Source of the DNA: Zwartia sp.
GTDB lineage: Bacteria; Pseudomonadota; Gammaproteobacteria; Burkholderiales; Burkholderiaceae_B
DNA length: 25,610 bases
Assembly (NCBI GenBank): GCA_030653405.1
Contig: JAURZO010000026.1
Location: forward strand, 1 to 25,610
Reading direction: 5' to 3'
The notes beneath the pieces were generated by a model that saw nothing but the letters and a program-made list of their open reading frames with translations, was not told the DNA's origin and searched no databases. Shown in pieces: positions 5,904-13,049 of this stretch; position 1 is the first letter of the stretch, and each line of letters opens with the position of its first letter. A program made the translations under genes and the position numbers.

Positions 5904-8168
5904 TTAGCTTTGAATGATCTCGAGCTTTGCCACGCCAAGCGCAAGAGTTTTGGCGCCCACATCACGAAACTGGATTTGAGCTTGCGCATCCAGGCCGCTC
6001 CCGGATAGTCCGAAAATGGTCCCTTCACCAAAACGTGCATGTCGCACGCCCTGACCCACCCTAAACTGCTGACTACCAACAGTCACGCCGCTGGTTGAGC
6101 TTCGCGCAACAGACGGAGTTCGTGTTGCAGCGCCTTGCCTGGCGTAGGGGTCAAAACCACCGCCGTTCGATTTCCAACGCGGCTCCGAATCGCTCAGCCC
6201 TTGCTTGGGAGTGAGCCACTTTAGATGAGTTTCAGGGATCTCCGCCAAAAAACGTGACCGCATTGCATAACGCGTTTGACCATGCAACATGCGGCTTTGG
6301 GCCAGACTGAAATAAAGGCGCTCGCGCGCGCGAGTAATCGCCACATACATCAGGCGGCGTTCTTCTTCGAGACCCGCCTGTTCAAGAATGCTGTTCTCGT
6401 GCGGGAACAGCCCCTCCTCAATACCGGTAATAAATACGGCATCAAACTCCAGACCTTTAGCCGCATGAACGGTCATCAACTGAACCGCATCCTGTCCGGC
6501 CTGTGCTTGGTTATCACCGGCCTCAAGCGCGGCATGTGACAAAAACGCCATTAATGGCGATAAGCCATCGAATCCTTCTTGCATAGGATCCTGAATGCCG
6601 GCGGTTTGTACGATTTCACCCGCGGGCAGCCCCCCCATGTCTGACTCTGCTACAAACGCTGCCGCAGCGGTCACCAGCTCTCGAAGGTTCTCTATGCGAT
6701 CAGCGCCTTCGCGGTCAAGCTGATAATGCGCAATTAACCCGCTATGCTCGATCACATGCTCAACCAACTCAGGCAAGGGGAGACTACGCGTTTCATCAGC
6801 CAGGCGTTGGATCAGCAATGAAAACTGCGCGAGATTAGAGCCACCTTTGCCGGGTACGCGCGCGACTGCTGCACTCAAACTTGTGTCATAGGCCTTGGCC
6901 TGATCGCCGAGTAGTTCGAGCGTACGGGCTCCGATACCTCTGGGTGGGAAATTGACCACCCGCATCCAAGACGTATCGTCGCCGAGATTCGCCATCAAGC
7001 GCAAATAGGCGAGCGCATGTTTGATCTCCTGGCGTTCAAAAAATCGTAACCCGCCGTAAACCTTGTACGTTACACCTGCTGAAAACAAAGCATGTTCGAT
7101 AACGCGCGACTGCGCATTACTACGGTACAAAATTGCGATCTGGCTGCGGGCACGGCCATCAGAAATCAACGCTCTGACCTCCTCGACGAGCCACTGCGCC
7201 TCGAGCAAGTCCGTAGGCTGTTCGACAACACGAATTTGCTCGCCCTCGCCTTGTTCGGTCCAGAGATTTTTACCTAAGCGCCCAGTGTTATGGCTGATCA
7301 GTGCGTTCGCGGCATCTAGGATATGACCAAAGGAGCGATAATTTTGCTCGAGACGAATCACCGTTCCCTGCGCATAATCTCGTTCGAAATCCGCCATATT
7401 GCCAACATTGGCACCACGGAAGGCATAGATCGACTGATCATCGTCACCCACTGCGAACAAATGCGCACCGCCACCTGCGAGCAATTTGAGCCACTTGTAC
7501 TGCAACGTATTCGTATCCTGGAACTCATCGACGAGCACATGTTTAAAGCGGCGCTGATAATGTTCGCGGATCGGGGCGTTGCGCGACAAAAGCTCATAGG
7601 CGCGCAAGAGCAACTCGGGAAAATCAACCACACCCTCGCGCTGACATTGCGCCTCGTAAAGCATATAGATCTCAATCAGGCGGCGACGAAAGCTGTCATA
7701 GGCCTCAACATCGCCCGGACGTTGACCTTCCTCTTTAGCGCCGTTGATAAAACGCTGCACATCTCGAGGTGGATACTTGTCGTCATCCACGCCATTGGCT
7801 TTGAGCAGGCGCTTGATCGCCGCAAATTGGTCAGCAGTATCGAGGATCTGAAAAGCTTGCGGCAAACCGGCATCCCGATGATGGGCTCGCAACATCCGAT
7901 TACAAAGACCGTGGAAGGTACCAATCCAGAGGCCGCGCGTATCGACAGGCATAATCGCCGAAACTCTGGCAACCATCTCACGGGCAGCTTTATTAGTAAA
8001 AGTGACGGCAAGGATGCCTAACGGACTGACCTGCCCGGTCTGGATGAGCCAAGCCATACGCGTCGTGAGGACTCGGGTCTTGCCGCTACCAGCACCCGCG
8101 AGCACAAGTGCATGCTGAGCTGGTAGTGTGACTGCAGCGCTTTGTGGATCGTTTAGCTTGTCGATCAT
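5904..8168 (-). CDS. uvrD: ATP-dependent DNA helicase II, UvrD/Rep superfamily 1
   Basis: This 3'-5' helicase of 754 residues acts in nucleotide-excision and mismatch repair and in clearing replication obstacles. Superfamily 1A motifs are present in order: the Q-motif region LNDPQSAAV at 5-13, Walker A GAGSGKT at 25-31, Ia VTFTNKAA, DEFQDT at 214-219, GDDDQSIYAFRGA at 241-253, NYRS, TVHAAKGLEF and VAITRAR. The C-terminal tail reading VRHARFGEG with a Tudor-like end is typical of UvrD/PcrA and absent from Rep, so UvrD is preferred. I chose the ATG at 8168, although the frame stays open 25 codons further. It matches the helicase N-terminus and overlaps the upstream desaturase stop as ATGA. The gene is the second of a two-gene operon and converges on yheS. 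Confidence 0.93.
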   Translation of the reverse strand: MIDKLNDPQSAAVTLPAQHALVLAGAGSGKTRVLTTRMAWLIQTGQVSPLGILAVTFTNKAAREMVARVSAIMPVDTRGLWIGTFHGLCNRMLRAHHRDAGLPQAFQILDTADQFAAIKRLLKANGVDDDKYPPRDVQRFINGAKEEGQRPGDVEAYDSFRRRLIEIYMLYEAQCQREGVVDFPELLLRAYELLSRNAPIREHYQRRFKHVLVDEFQDTNTLQYKWLKLLAGGGAHLFAVGDDDQSIYAFRGANVGNMADFERDYAQGTVIRLEQNYRSFGHILDAANALISHNTGRLGKNLWTEQGEGEQIRVVEQPTDLLEAQWLVEEVRALISDGRARSQIAILYRSNAQSRVIEHALFSAGVTYKVYGGLRFFERQEIKHALAYLRLMANLGDDTSWMRVVNFPPRGIGARTLELLGDQAKAYDTSLSAAVARVPGKGGSNLAQFSLLIQRLADETRSLPLPELVEHVIEHSGLIAHYQLDREGADRIENLRELVTAAAAFVAESDMGGLPAGEIVQTAGIQDPMQEGFDGLSPLMAFLSHAALEAGDNQAQAGQDAVQLMTVHAAKGLEFDAVFITGIEEGLFPHENSILEQAGLEEERRLMYVAITRARERLYFSLAQSRMLHGQTRYAMRSRFLAEIPETHLKWLTPKQGLSDSEPRWKSNGGGFDPYARQGAATRTPSVARSSTSGVTVGSQQFRVGQGVRHARFGEGTIFGLSGSGLDAQAQIQFRDVGAKTLALGVAKLEIIQS

Positions 8169-9364
8169 GCCGCATAGCGGCGCAAACGCAGAGCGAACTC
8201 CTGAAGGCTTGTAATGCCACTCTGCTGAGCACGATGACACCACGCCTGCAGATCATGCAGCAGCTGCTCACTGGACGCGGTCGAGCTATCCCACAGCTTG
8301 ACTAAATCATGTCGCATGTGAACCAAGGTGGACAATGACTCACTGGTGGAAAGGGCTTTTTCAATGCGTTCACGCTCGGCTGGGGCGAGGTTTTCCTCAC
8401 CACGTCCAAGCCAATGCGTCGCAGCAGCCAGCGCGTCGGCCTTGCTATCTGATTTGGCTGCTTTCAAGCGGACGAGTTCATCCTTGCAGGCAGTCTTCAT
8501 GATGCCCGTGTAGCGTGCCAAAATCTCATAGCGATGGGCAATCACCCCCTGGAGAGTTCGCAAGTCAACACCTGATTTGCCGTTTGCCTCAAGTCGCAAC
8601 CGCGGAGCGACTTTTTTGACCTTTGCCAGTCCCAACGCCTTGAGACCAAGGATATATACCCAGCCTATATCGAGCTCATACCATTTACTGGAAAACTTGG
8701 CTGAGGTTCCATAAGCGTGATGATTATTGTGGAGCTCTTCGCCACCAATAATGATGCCCCAGGGGAATACGTTCGTGCTTGTGTCTGGGCTGGCGAAGTT
8801 GCGATAGCCCCAGTAGTGCCCGATTCCGTTGACAACACCTGCCGCCCAAAAAGGAATCCAAGCCATCTGAATCGCCCAGATCGTGAAGCCGATGGAGCCA
8901 AATAACGCCAAATCAATGATCAGCATCAAAATGATACCGCGTGCGCTGAAGCGCGAGTAAACGTTGCGCTCAACCCAATCATCAGGCGTACCATGACCAA
9001 ACTTTGACAATGTCTCCGCGTTTTTCGACTCATGACGGTACAGTTCAGCGCCGCTAAACATCACTTTGCCGATGCCGTAAATCATGGGGGAATGAGGGTC
9101 GCCCTCACGCTCGCATTTCGCATGATGCTTTCGGTGAATCGCCACCCACTCCTTGGTCACCATTCCGGTCGTCATCCAAAGCCAGAAGCGGAAAAAGTGC
9201 ATCACGGCCGGATGGAGATCCAGGCCGCGATGCGCCTGGCTACGGTGCAAAAATATGGTGACAGCAACAATGGTGATGTGTGTCACTACCAAGGTAAAGA
9301 CCACGACCTCCCACCAAGATGCCTGGAGTAAACCACCTGCCGCGAAAGAAATGATGTCGTTCAT
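8165..9364 (-). CDS. Membrane fatty-acid (acyl) delta-9 desaturase
   Basis: This is an integral-membrane di-iron desaturase that introduces a cis double bond into acyl chains, probably of membrane phospholipids or acyl-CoA. The 399-residue protein carries the three histidine boxes HRSQAH (40-45), HRKHHA (77-82) and HNNHHA (212-217), plus the extra metal-ligand histidine in GIGHYWG near 183. Hydrophobic segments lie near 20-40, 55-70, 143-160 and 163-182. The last 140 residues form a charged, helical cytoplasmic tail. It resembles the DesA-like desaturases of Pseudomonas and Burkholderiales; whether the substrate is phospholipid or acyl-CoA cannot be told. The start is the ATG at 9364; an in-frame TTG at 9388 is an alternative. 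Its stop overlaps the uvrD start by four bases. A TAAAAT box and a perfect inverted repeat upstream suggest controlled expression. Confidence 0.9.
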   Translation of the reverse strand: MNDIISFAAGGLLQASWWEVVVFTLVVTHITIVAVTIFLHRSQAHRGLDLHPAVMHFFRFWLWMTTGMVTKEWVAIHRKHHAKCEREGDPHSPMIYGIGKVMFSGAELYRHESKNAETLSKFGHGTPDDWVERNVYSRFSARGIILMLIIDLALFGSIGFTIWAIQMAWIPFWAAGVVNGIGHYWGYRNFASPDTSTNVFPWGIIIGGEELHNNHHAYGTSAKFSSKWYELDIGWVYILGLKALGLAKVKKVAPRLRLEANGKSGVDLRTLQGVIAHRYEILARYTGIMKTACKDELVRLKAAKSDSKADALAAATHWLGRGEENLAPAERERIEKALSTSESLSTLVHMRHDLVKLWDSSTASSEQLLHDLQAWCHRAQQSGITSLQEFALRLRRYAA

Positions 9365-9401
9365 GTATGTGTCTAATATCCAAGACAAGAAATTGAACAG
9401 A

Positions 9402-9407
9402 ATTTTA
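9402..9407 (-). promoter_or_regulatory. Candidate -10 box for the desaturase-uvrD operon
   Basis: TAAAAT on the minus strand lies 37 bases upstream of the desaturase ATG and would give a leader of about 30 bases. No good -35 box is visible at 16-18 bp. It abuts the inverted repeat at 9406-9430. Confidence 0.4.
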
Positions 9408-9430
9408 GCTCAGCCGCGCTCAATGAGCTA
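9406..9430. promoter_or_regulatory. Perfect inverted repeat, candidate operator
   Basis: TAGCTCA-N11-TGAGCTA has 7-bp arms with half-site centres 18 bp apart. It spans the -10/-35 interval of the candidate desaturase promoter. This geometry would suit a dimeric repressor such as the TetR-family regulators known to control desaturase genes (DesT, FabR). No specific factor can be named from the sequence. Confidence 0.4.
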
Positions 9431-9446
9431 GCATAAACCCTTAAGT

Positions 9447-9458
9447 TTTTGCGCAAAA
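9447..9458. other. 12-bp palindrome TTTTGCGCAAAA
   Basis: This perfect 12-bp palindrome lies in the gap between the rsmB-like gene and the desaturase gene, 83 bases upstream of the desaturase ATG. It could be a second protein-binding site or a chance palindrome. With no loop it is unlikely to act as an RNA hairpin. Confidence 0.3.
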
Positions 9459-9550
9459 TCAACTATTTAGGTCAAAACTGCACTTAACGTGATCAGAAAG
9501 TCGCAAACCACGCAATCCGGCATTATTTAACGTCAAGTCTTGGATTGAGA

Positions 9551-11377
9551 CTAAGTTTTGGGTTTGGTTTTTGGTTTGGCTTTGGGCTTGCTGTTAGGCT
9601 TAGGATCAGCACTTGAGCGAAGCACTGTCACAGCGGATTCCTCTTCTAAGGGCTTAGAAGTTTTACCAAACGGCTCGGCGCTTTCGCCAGGAGTCTCGAG
9701 CTCATTCTGCACCTCCGGCGCAACATCACGCTCAACAGTCAGCTCCGTATCAGCCAGCTCCACCAGATCACTCTCAACAGCCAGCTCAGGCTCAGCCTGC
9801 TCAACGCGTGGCTCATCCGTTGCAAGTGAGTGATCTTTGACTAAATTTTTCTTTCTTTCAAAGATTGCAGCAAAAAATCCATCTGTCCCATGAACATCTG
9901 GACGCAGGCTCAAATATGGACCCTCAATTTGCAGGGGCGTTCTGGCAGCCAAAATAGGTGCTGCATCCACAAGCTCAAAGTCGGGATGATTGGCTAAAAA
10001 ATGCTCTGCCTGCGCCTGATTTTCTTCGGTCAAGATGCTACATGTGGCATAGACGAGTCGCCCACCCGGTGCGACGCAACGTGCGGCACTTGCAAGAATA
10101 CGCGCTTGCAGAGCCGTCAGCTCTTGGAGGCTCTGCACGGACTGACGCCATTTCAGATCGGGGTTGCGACGTAATGTTCCCACGCCACTGCAAGGCGCAT
10201 CGACGAGCACACGATGCGCCTTGCCGGCGAGTCGACGCACACGCGTATCATTTTCGTGTTCAATCGCAACAGGCACAATATTAGAGAGGCCACTGCGTGC
10301 AAAGCGAGGCTTAGCTTTTGCCAGACGCGTTGCTGAGACATCAAACGCATACAGGCGACCTGTCGAACGCATTAAGGCGCCTAATAGCAAGGTTTTACCT
10401 CCTGCTCCTGCACAAAAGTCGATCACCATCTCACCGCGCTTTGGACCGACCAATAGCGCGAGTAATTGACTGCCCTCGTCCTGAACTTCGATCAAACCGT
10501 GTTCGAATTGGTGCCACTTATTCATGGCGGGTCGACCTTTTAGGCGGATCCCCCAGGGTGAAAAGGGCGTCGCCACTGGAGCATGCCGCACCGCATTGCC
10601 CTTGGTCAGATCCGCAAGCATTTCCTCGCGATCTGCTTTCATCGGATTGACGCGGATATCCAGTGGCGCCGCAACATTTAGAGAAGCCGCTAAAGACTCC
10701 AAATCTGGTAGATCTTTGATTCGTTCAAAAAGCCAATCAGGCAGGCTCGTTCGAACGGGTAATGAAAGTGACTCAGGATCAATCTGTCCAATGCGATCAA
10801 GCCAAGCCAGCTCACCGGAGTCGAGCACTGGACGGACTTTATCTGCACCCAAGGTCGCGATCGCGCCCTGAATCGCTAAACGACGAACAGAGTTACCCAC
10901 TCCGCTTTCGCCTAGCTGTCGATAGCGCCGCAAATGCCGAAGGACGTCATACACCACCTCGGCAACCTCCGCGCGATCACGGATCCCAAGCTTTGGATGG
11001 GCGCGAAACCAATGAGAAACCACTGAGTCTGCGGCAAAGCGCCACGTCAGAACCTCGTCTAACACCTGCCTGATCTGATCCAGTCGTACCGTCATCACAG
11101 GTTGACGAGGTTTGGGCACATAAGTGGATACAACCGGTTTGACTTCGCCCTGTTGACCGTCGAACCCGCGCTCTCCCTGACCAGCCCCCGGCGTGTAAGG
11201 AGCGCCTGGGCGCAAGCCTCTCGGTTGAGCATTCAGAAGTCTTTCGGTCGCTGAACCGGGCTTGACTATTCGACTACTCGCACTCAGCGCGGCGGCACGC
11301 GCCTCGTCTTTTTTATTTGTCCGGCCGGCGCCTGGGGCACCGTGTGGCCGACGGCCAGGTTTGCTGGTATTGCTCAT
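9551..11377 (-). CDS. rsmB: RsmB/NOP-family 16S rRNA cytosine-5 methyltransferase
   Basis: This is a SAM-dependent RNA m5C methyltransferase of the RsmB/Sun/NOP2 family. The SAM-binding motif FCAGAGGKT lies at 321-329, motif IV DAPCSG has C396, and motif VI YATCS has C446. Together these provide the two-cysteine catalytic pair. The protein is 608 residues, far longer than E. coli RsmB (about 429). Residues 1-93 are basic, low-complexity and probably disordered. Residues 511-608 are an acidic tail ending in K-P-K-T/A repeats. The ATG at 11377 overlaps the purN stop (ATGA), which supports it, although an internal Met at 95 begins the conserved part. The exact rRNA target is uncertain: some betaproteobacteria carry a second RsmB near the fmt locus, so this could be a paralogue with another site. 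Confidence 0.82.
   Translation of the reverse strand: MSNTSKPGRRPHGAPGAGRTNKKDEARAAALSASSRIVKPGSATERLLNAQPRGLRPGAPYTPGAGQGERGFDGQQGEVKPVVSTYVPKPRQPVMTVRLDQIRQVLDEVLTWRFAADSVVSHWFRAHPKLGIRDRAEVAEVVYDVLRHLRRYRQLGESGVGNSVRRLAIQGAIATLGADKVRPVLDSGELAWLDRIGQIDPESLSLPVRTSLPDWLFERIKDLPDLESLAASLNVAAPLDIRVNPMKADREEMLADLTKGNAVRHAPVATPFSPWGIRLKGRPAMNKWHQFEHGLIEVQDEGSQLLALLVGPKRGEMVIDFCAGAGGKTLLLGALMRSTGRLYAFDVSATRLAKAKPRFARSGLSNIVPVAIEHENDTRVRRLAGKAHRVLVDAPCSGVGTLRRNPDLKWRQSVQSLQELTALQARILASAARCVAPGGRLVYATCSILTEENQAQAEHFLANHPDFELVDAAPILAARTPLQIEGPYLSLRPDVHGTDGFFAAIFERKKNLVKDHSLATDEPRVEQAEPELAVESDLVELADTELTVERDVAPEVQNELETPGESAEPFGKTSKPLEEESAVTVLRSSADPKPNSKPKAKPKTKPKT
9554..9601 (-). repeat. Low-complexity K-P-K repeat tract at the end of the rsmB-like gene
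   Basis: The last 16 codons read KPNSKPKAKPKTKPKT, built from imperfect 12-base units encoding Lys-Pro-Lys-Thr/Ala. This is a basic tail, possibly RNA-binding. Such short tandem units can vary in copy number. Confidence 0.6.
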
Positions 11378-12039
11378 AAAGATTGGCCTGGAGTAAAGAG
11401 TCTAGTTTCGACGCCATCGACCTGAACGCGTTGATCGCTAGTCAGATGGACACGGCCTTGCGCAAGCCAAGCTGCGACTTGCGGATAAATAACGTGCTCC
11501 ATGTCGAGGACACGGTTTGCCAGGGTTTGTGGCGTGTCATGTGCTTTTACGGGCACGACGCCCTGCGCAATAATAGGTCCATGATCCAGCACAGGTGTTA
11601 CGAAGTGTACCGTACAGCCATGGGACTGAACGCCAGTCGCCAAAGCTTGAGCGTGGGTATGCAAACCTGGAAAGGAGGGCAACAAAGACGGATGGATGTT
11701 AATTAAGCGACCTGAAAAGCGCTCGACGAAAGCGGGGGTGAGCACACGCATAAAACCCGCCAACAGAACATAATCTGGAGAAAATCGATCAATTTCCTCG
11801 GCAAGCGCCATATCAAAGGCATCGCGTGACGGATATGCGGTGTGCGCAAGTCCGATTGTTTCGATCCCTTGAGACGCTGCCCAAGCCAGTCCGACGGTCT
11901 CGGCCCGACTGGCAATCACCGCGCAAACCTCAGCCTGACAAGCTCCAGACTGACATGCCTGAATAATCGCCTGCATATTAGAACCCTGCCCGGAAATCAG
12001 AATAACGAAACGAGGCGGCACAAAAACGGTGTCTGACAT
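11374..12039 (-). CDS. purN: Phosphoribosylglycinamide formyltransferase
   Basis: PurN transfers formyl from 10-formyltetrahydrofolate to GAR, the third step of de novo purine synthesis. The 221-residue protein (E. coli PurN is 212) shows the phosphate-binding ISGQGSNMQ at 15-23, the catalytic N114 and H116 in INIHPSLLPSFPG, and the catalytic D152 in TPVLDHGP. The ATG at 12039 is chosen because homologues begin just before the first beta strand. The frame stays open 18 codons further, into the divergent ribF promoter. A TACAAT box on the minus strand lies about 30 bases upstream. The stop overlaps the rsmB-like start by four bases, so the two genes are probably co-transcribed. Confidence 0.95.
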   Translation of the reverse strand: MSDTVFVPPRFVILISGQGSNMQAIIQACQSGACQAEVCAVIASRAETVGLAWAASQGIETIGLAHTAYPSRDAFDMALAEEIDRFSPDYVLLAGFMRVLTPAFVERFSGRLINIHPSLLPSFPGLHTHAQALATGVQSHGCTVHFVTPVLDHGPIIAQGVVPVKAHDTPQTLANRVLDMEHVIYPQVAAWLAQGRVHLTSDQRVQVDGVETRLFTPGQSL

Positions 12040-12065
12040 GGTATCCCACAAAAAATCCGGTGCGA

Positions 12066-12076
12066 AATTGTAAACT
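12066..12076. promoter_or_regulatory. Overlapping divergent -10 boxes for ribF (+) and purN (-)
   Basis: In the 44-bp gap between divergent purN and ribF, TAAACT at 12071-12076 on the plus strand (4 of 6 to consensus) lies 7 bases before the ribF GTG. TACAAT on the minus strand overlaps the same bases and faces purN. No -35 boxes are convincing. The ribF mRNA would then be leaderless or nearly so. Confidence 0.35.
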
Positions 12077-12083
12077 GTCACCC

Positions 12084-13049
12084 GTGAAAACAATTCTCAG
12101 CATTTTTCGCCAAGCTCCCGCGCCTGAACAACGCCTGCCCTGCGCTCTGTCAATTGGCAACTTTGACGGGGTTCATCGTGGGCATCAGGCCATGATCGCT
12201 CAAGTATGCAGCGCTGCCCAGCGCCTCGGCTTGTCGCCGACCATCCTGACGTTTGCGCCACATCCACGGCAATACTTTGCGCAACTCAATCATCGACCAG
12301 AGCTCTCTCCCCCCCAAATAACGGGCCTGCGAGACAAACTGACCGCACTGGCCAATTCAGGCATCGAACGCGTTGTCCTAGCGAGATTTAATCGCGCAAT
12401 GGCCGAGATGTCGGCAAGTGACTTCGTGACAAACTGGTTAGCCCGTGAGCTCAATGTCCGATGGTTGCTGGTTGGCGAAGACTTTCGCTTCGGTCGGCAA
12501 CGCATGGGCGACGTCAACCTCCTCAGAGAACTTGGCGGGCAATGCGGCATTGAAGTGCACACCCTGAAAGATGTCACCGATGAACACGGCCACCGAATTT
12601 CGAGCTCAGAGGTACGCGCGGCGCTTGCCGCAGGAGACGTTGAACGTGCGGGTGACTTACTTGGGCGCCCTTATGGGATGACGGGACACGTGATCCATGG
12701 CAAAAAACTTGGCCGCACGCTTGCCATGCCAACCATGAATATGCGCGTCACACCACGCTGTGCCGCCCGTTCTGGGATCTACGTCGTGCGTGCTCACGGC
12801 TTGGGTCTACTACCTCTACCCGGGGTCGCCAGCCTCGGCGTGAGACCAACCGTCGAAGATGACGGCAGAATTCTGCTCGAGACACACTTATTTGATCTGA
12901 ACATAGACGCATACGGTAAACTCGTGCGCGTCGAACTCCTGCAGCACTTGCGGGACGAAGAGAAGTTTCCCGATTTGCCCACCTTGACCGCCGCCATGCA
13001 TGCCGATGCGCAGCATGCGCGCGCTTACTTTGCGCTCCATGGACTATAA
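12084..13049 (+). CDS. ribF: Bifunctional riboflavin kinase / FAD synthetase
   Basis: RibF phosphorylates riboflavin to FMN and adenylates FMN to FAD. The 321-residue protein has the N-terminal nucleotidyltransferase domain with SIGNFDGVHRGH at 23-34, GEDFRFGR at 131-138 and RISSSEVR at 171-178. The C-terminal riboflavin-kinase domain has GRPYGMTGHVIHG and the PTMN motif at 216-219. The GTG at 12084 is preferred over another GTG eight codons upstream, because homologues start a few residues before the first strand and the upstream codons cover the promoter-like box. There is no Shine-Dalgarno sequence. The gene opens the plus-strand run ribF-ileS-lspA-coaBC, and its end overlaps the ileS start by 11 bases. 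Confidence 0.94.
   Translation: MKTILSIFRQAPAPEQRLPCALSIGNFDGVHRGHQAMIAQVCSAAQRLGLSPTILTFAPHPRQYFAQLNHRPELSPPQITGLRDKLTALANSGIERVVLARFNRAMAEMSASDFVTNWLARELNVRWLLVGEDFRFGRQRMGDVNLLRELGGQCGIEVHTLKDVTDEHGHRISSSEVRAALAAGDVERAGDLLGRPYGMTGHVIHGKKLGRTLAMPTMNMRVTPRCAARSGIYVVRAHGLGLLPLPGVASLGVRPTVEDDGRILLETHLFDLNIDAYGKLVRVELLQHLRDEEKFPDLPTLTAAMHADAQHARAYFALHGL

Noticed and set aside
7323..8021. 232-codon open frame on the plus strand opposite uvrD
   Set aside because: It lies wholly antisense to strongly conserved helicase motifs, has no recognisable domain or RBS, and is explained by codon usage of the real gene.
8169..8243. 25-codon N-terminal extension of UvrD
   Set aside because: It lies entirely within the desaturase coding region. 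The ATG at 8168 gives the normal helicase N-terminus and an ATGA overlap.
13000..13038. 13-codon N-terminal extension of IleS
   Set aside because: It lies inside ribF and is not homologous; the conserved IleS start is at 13039.
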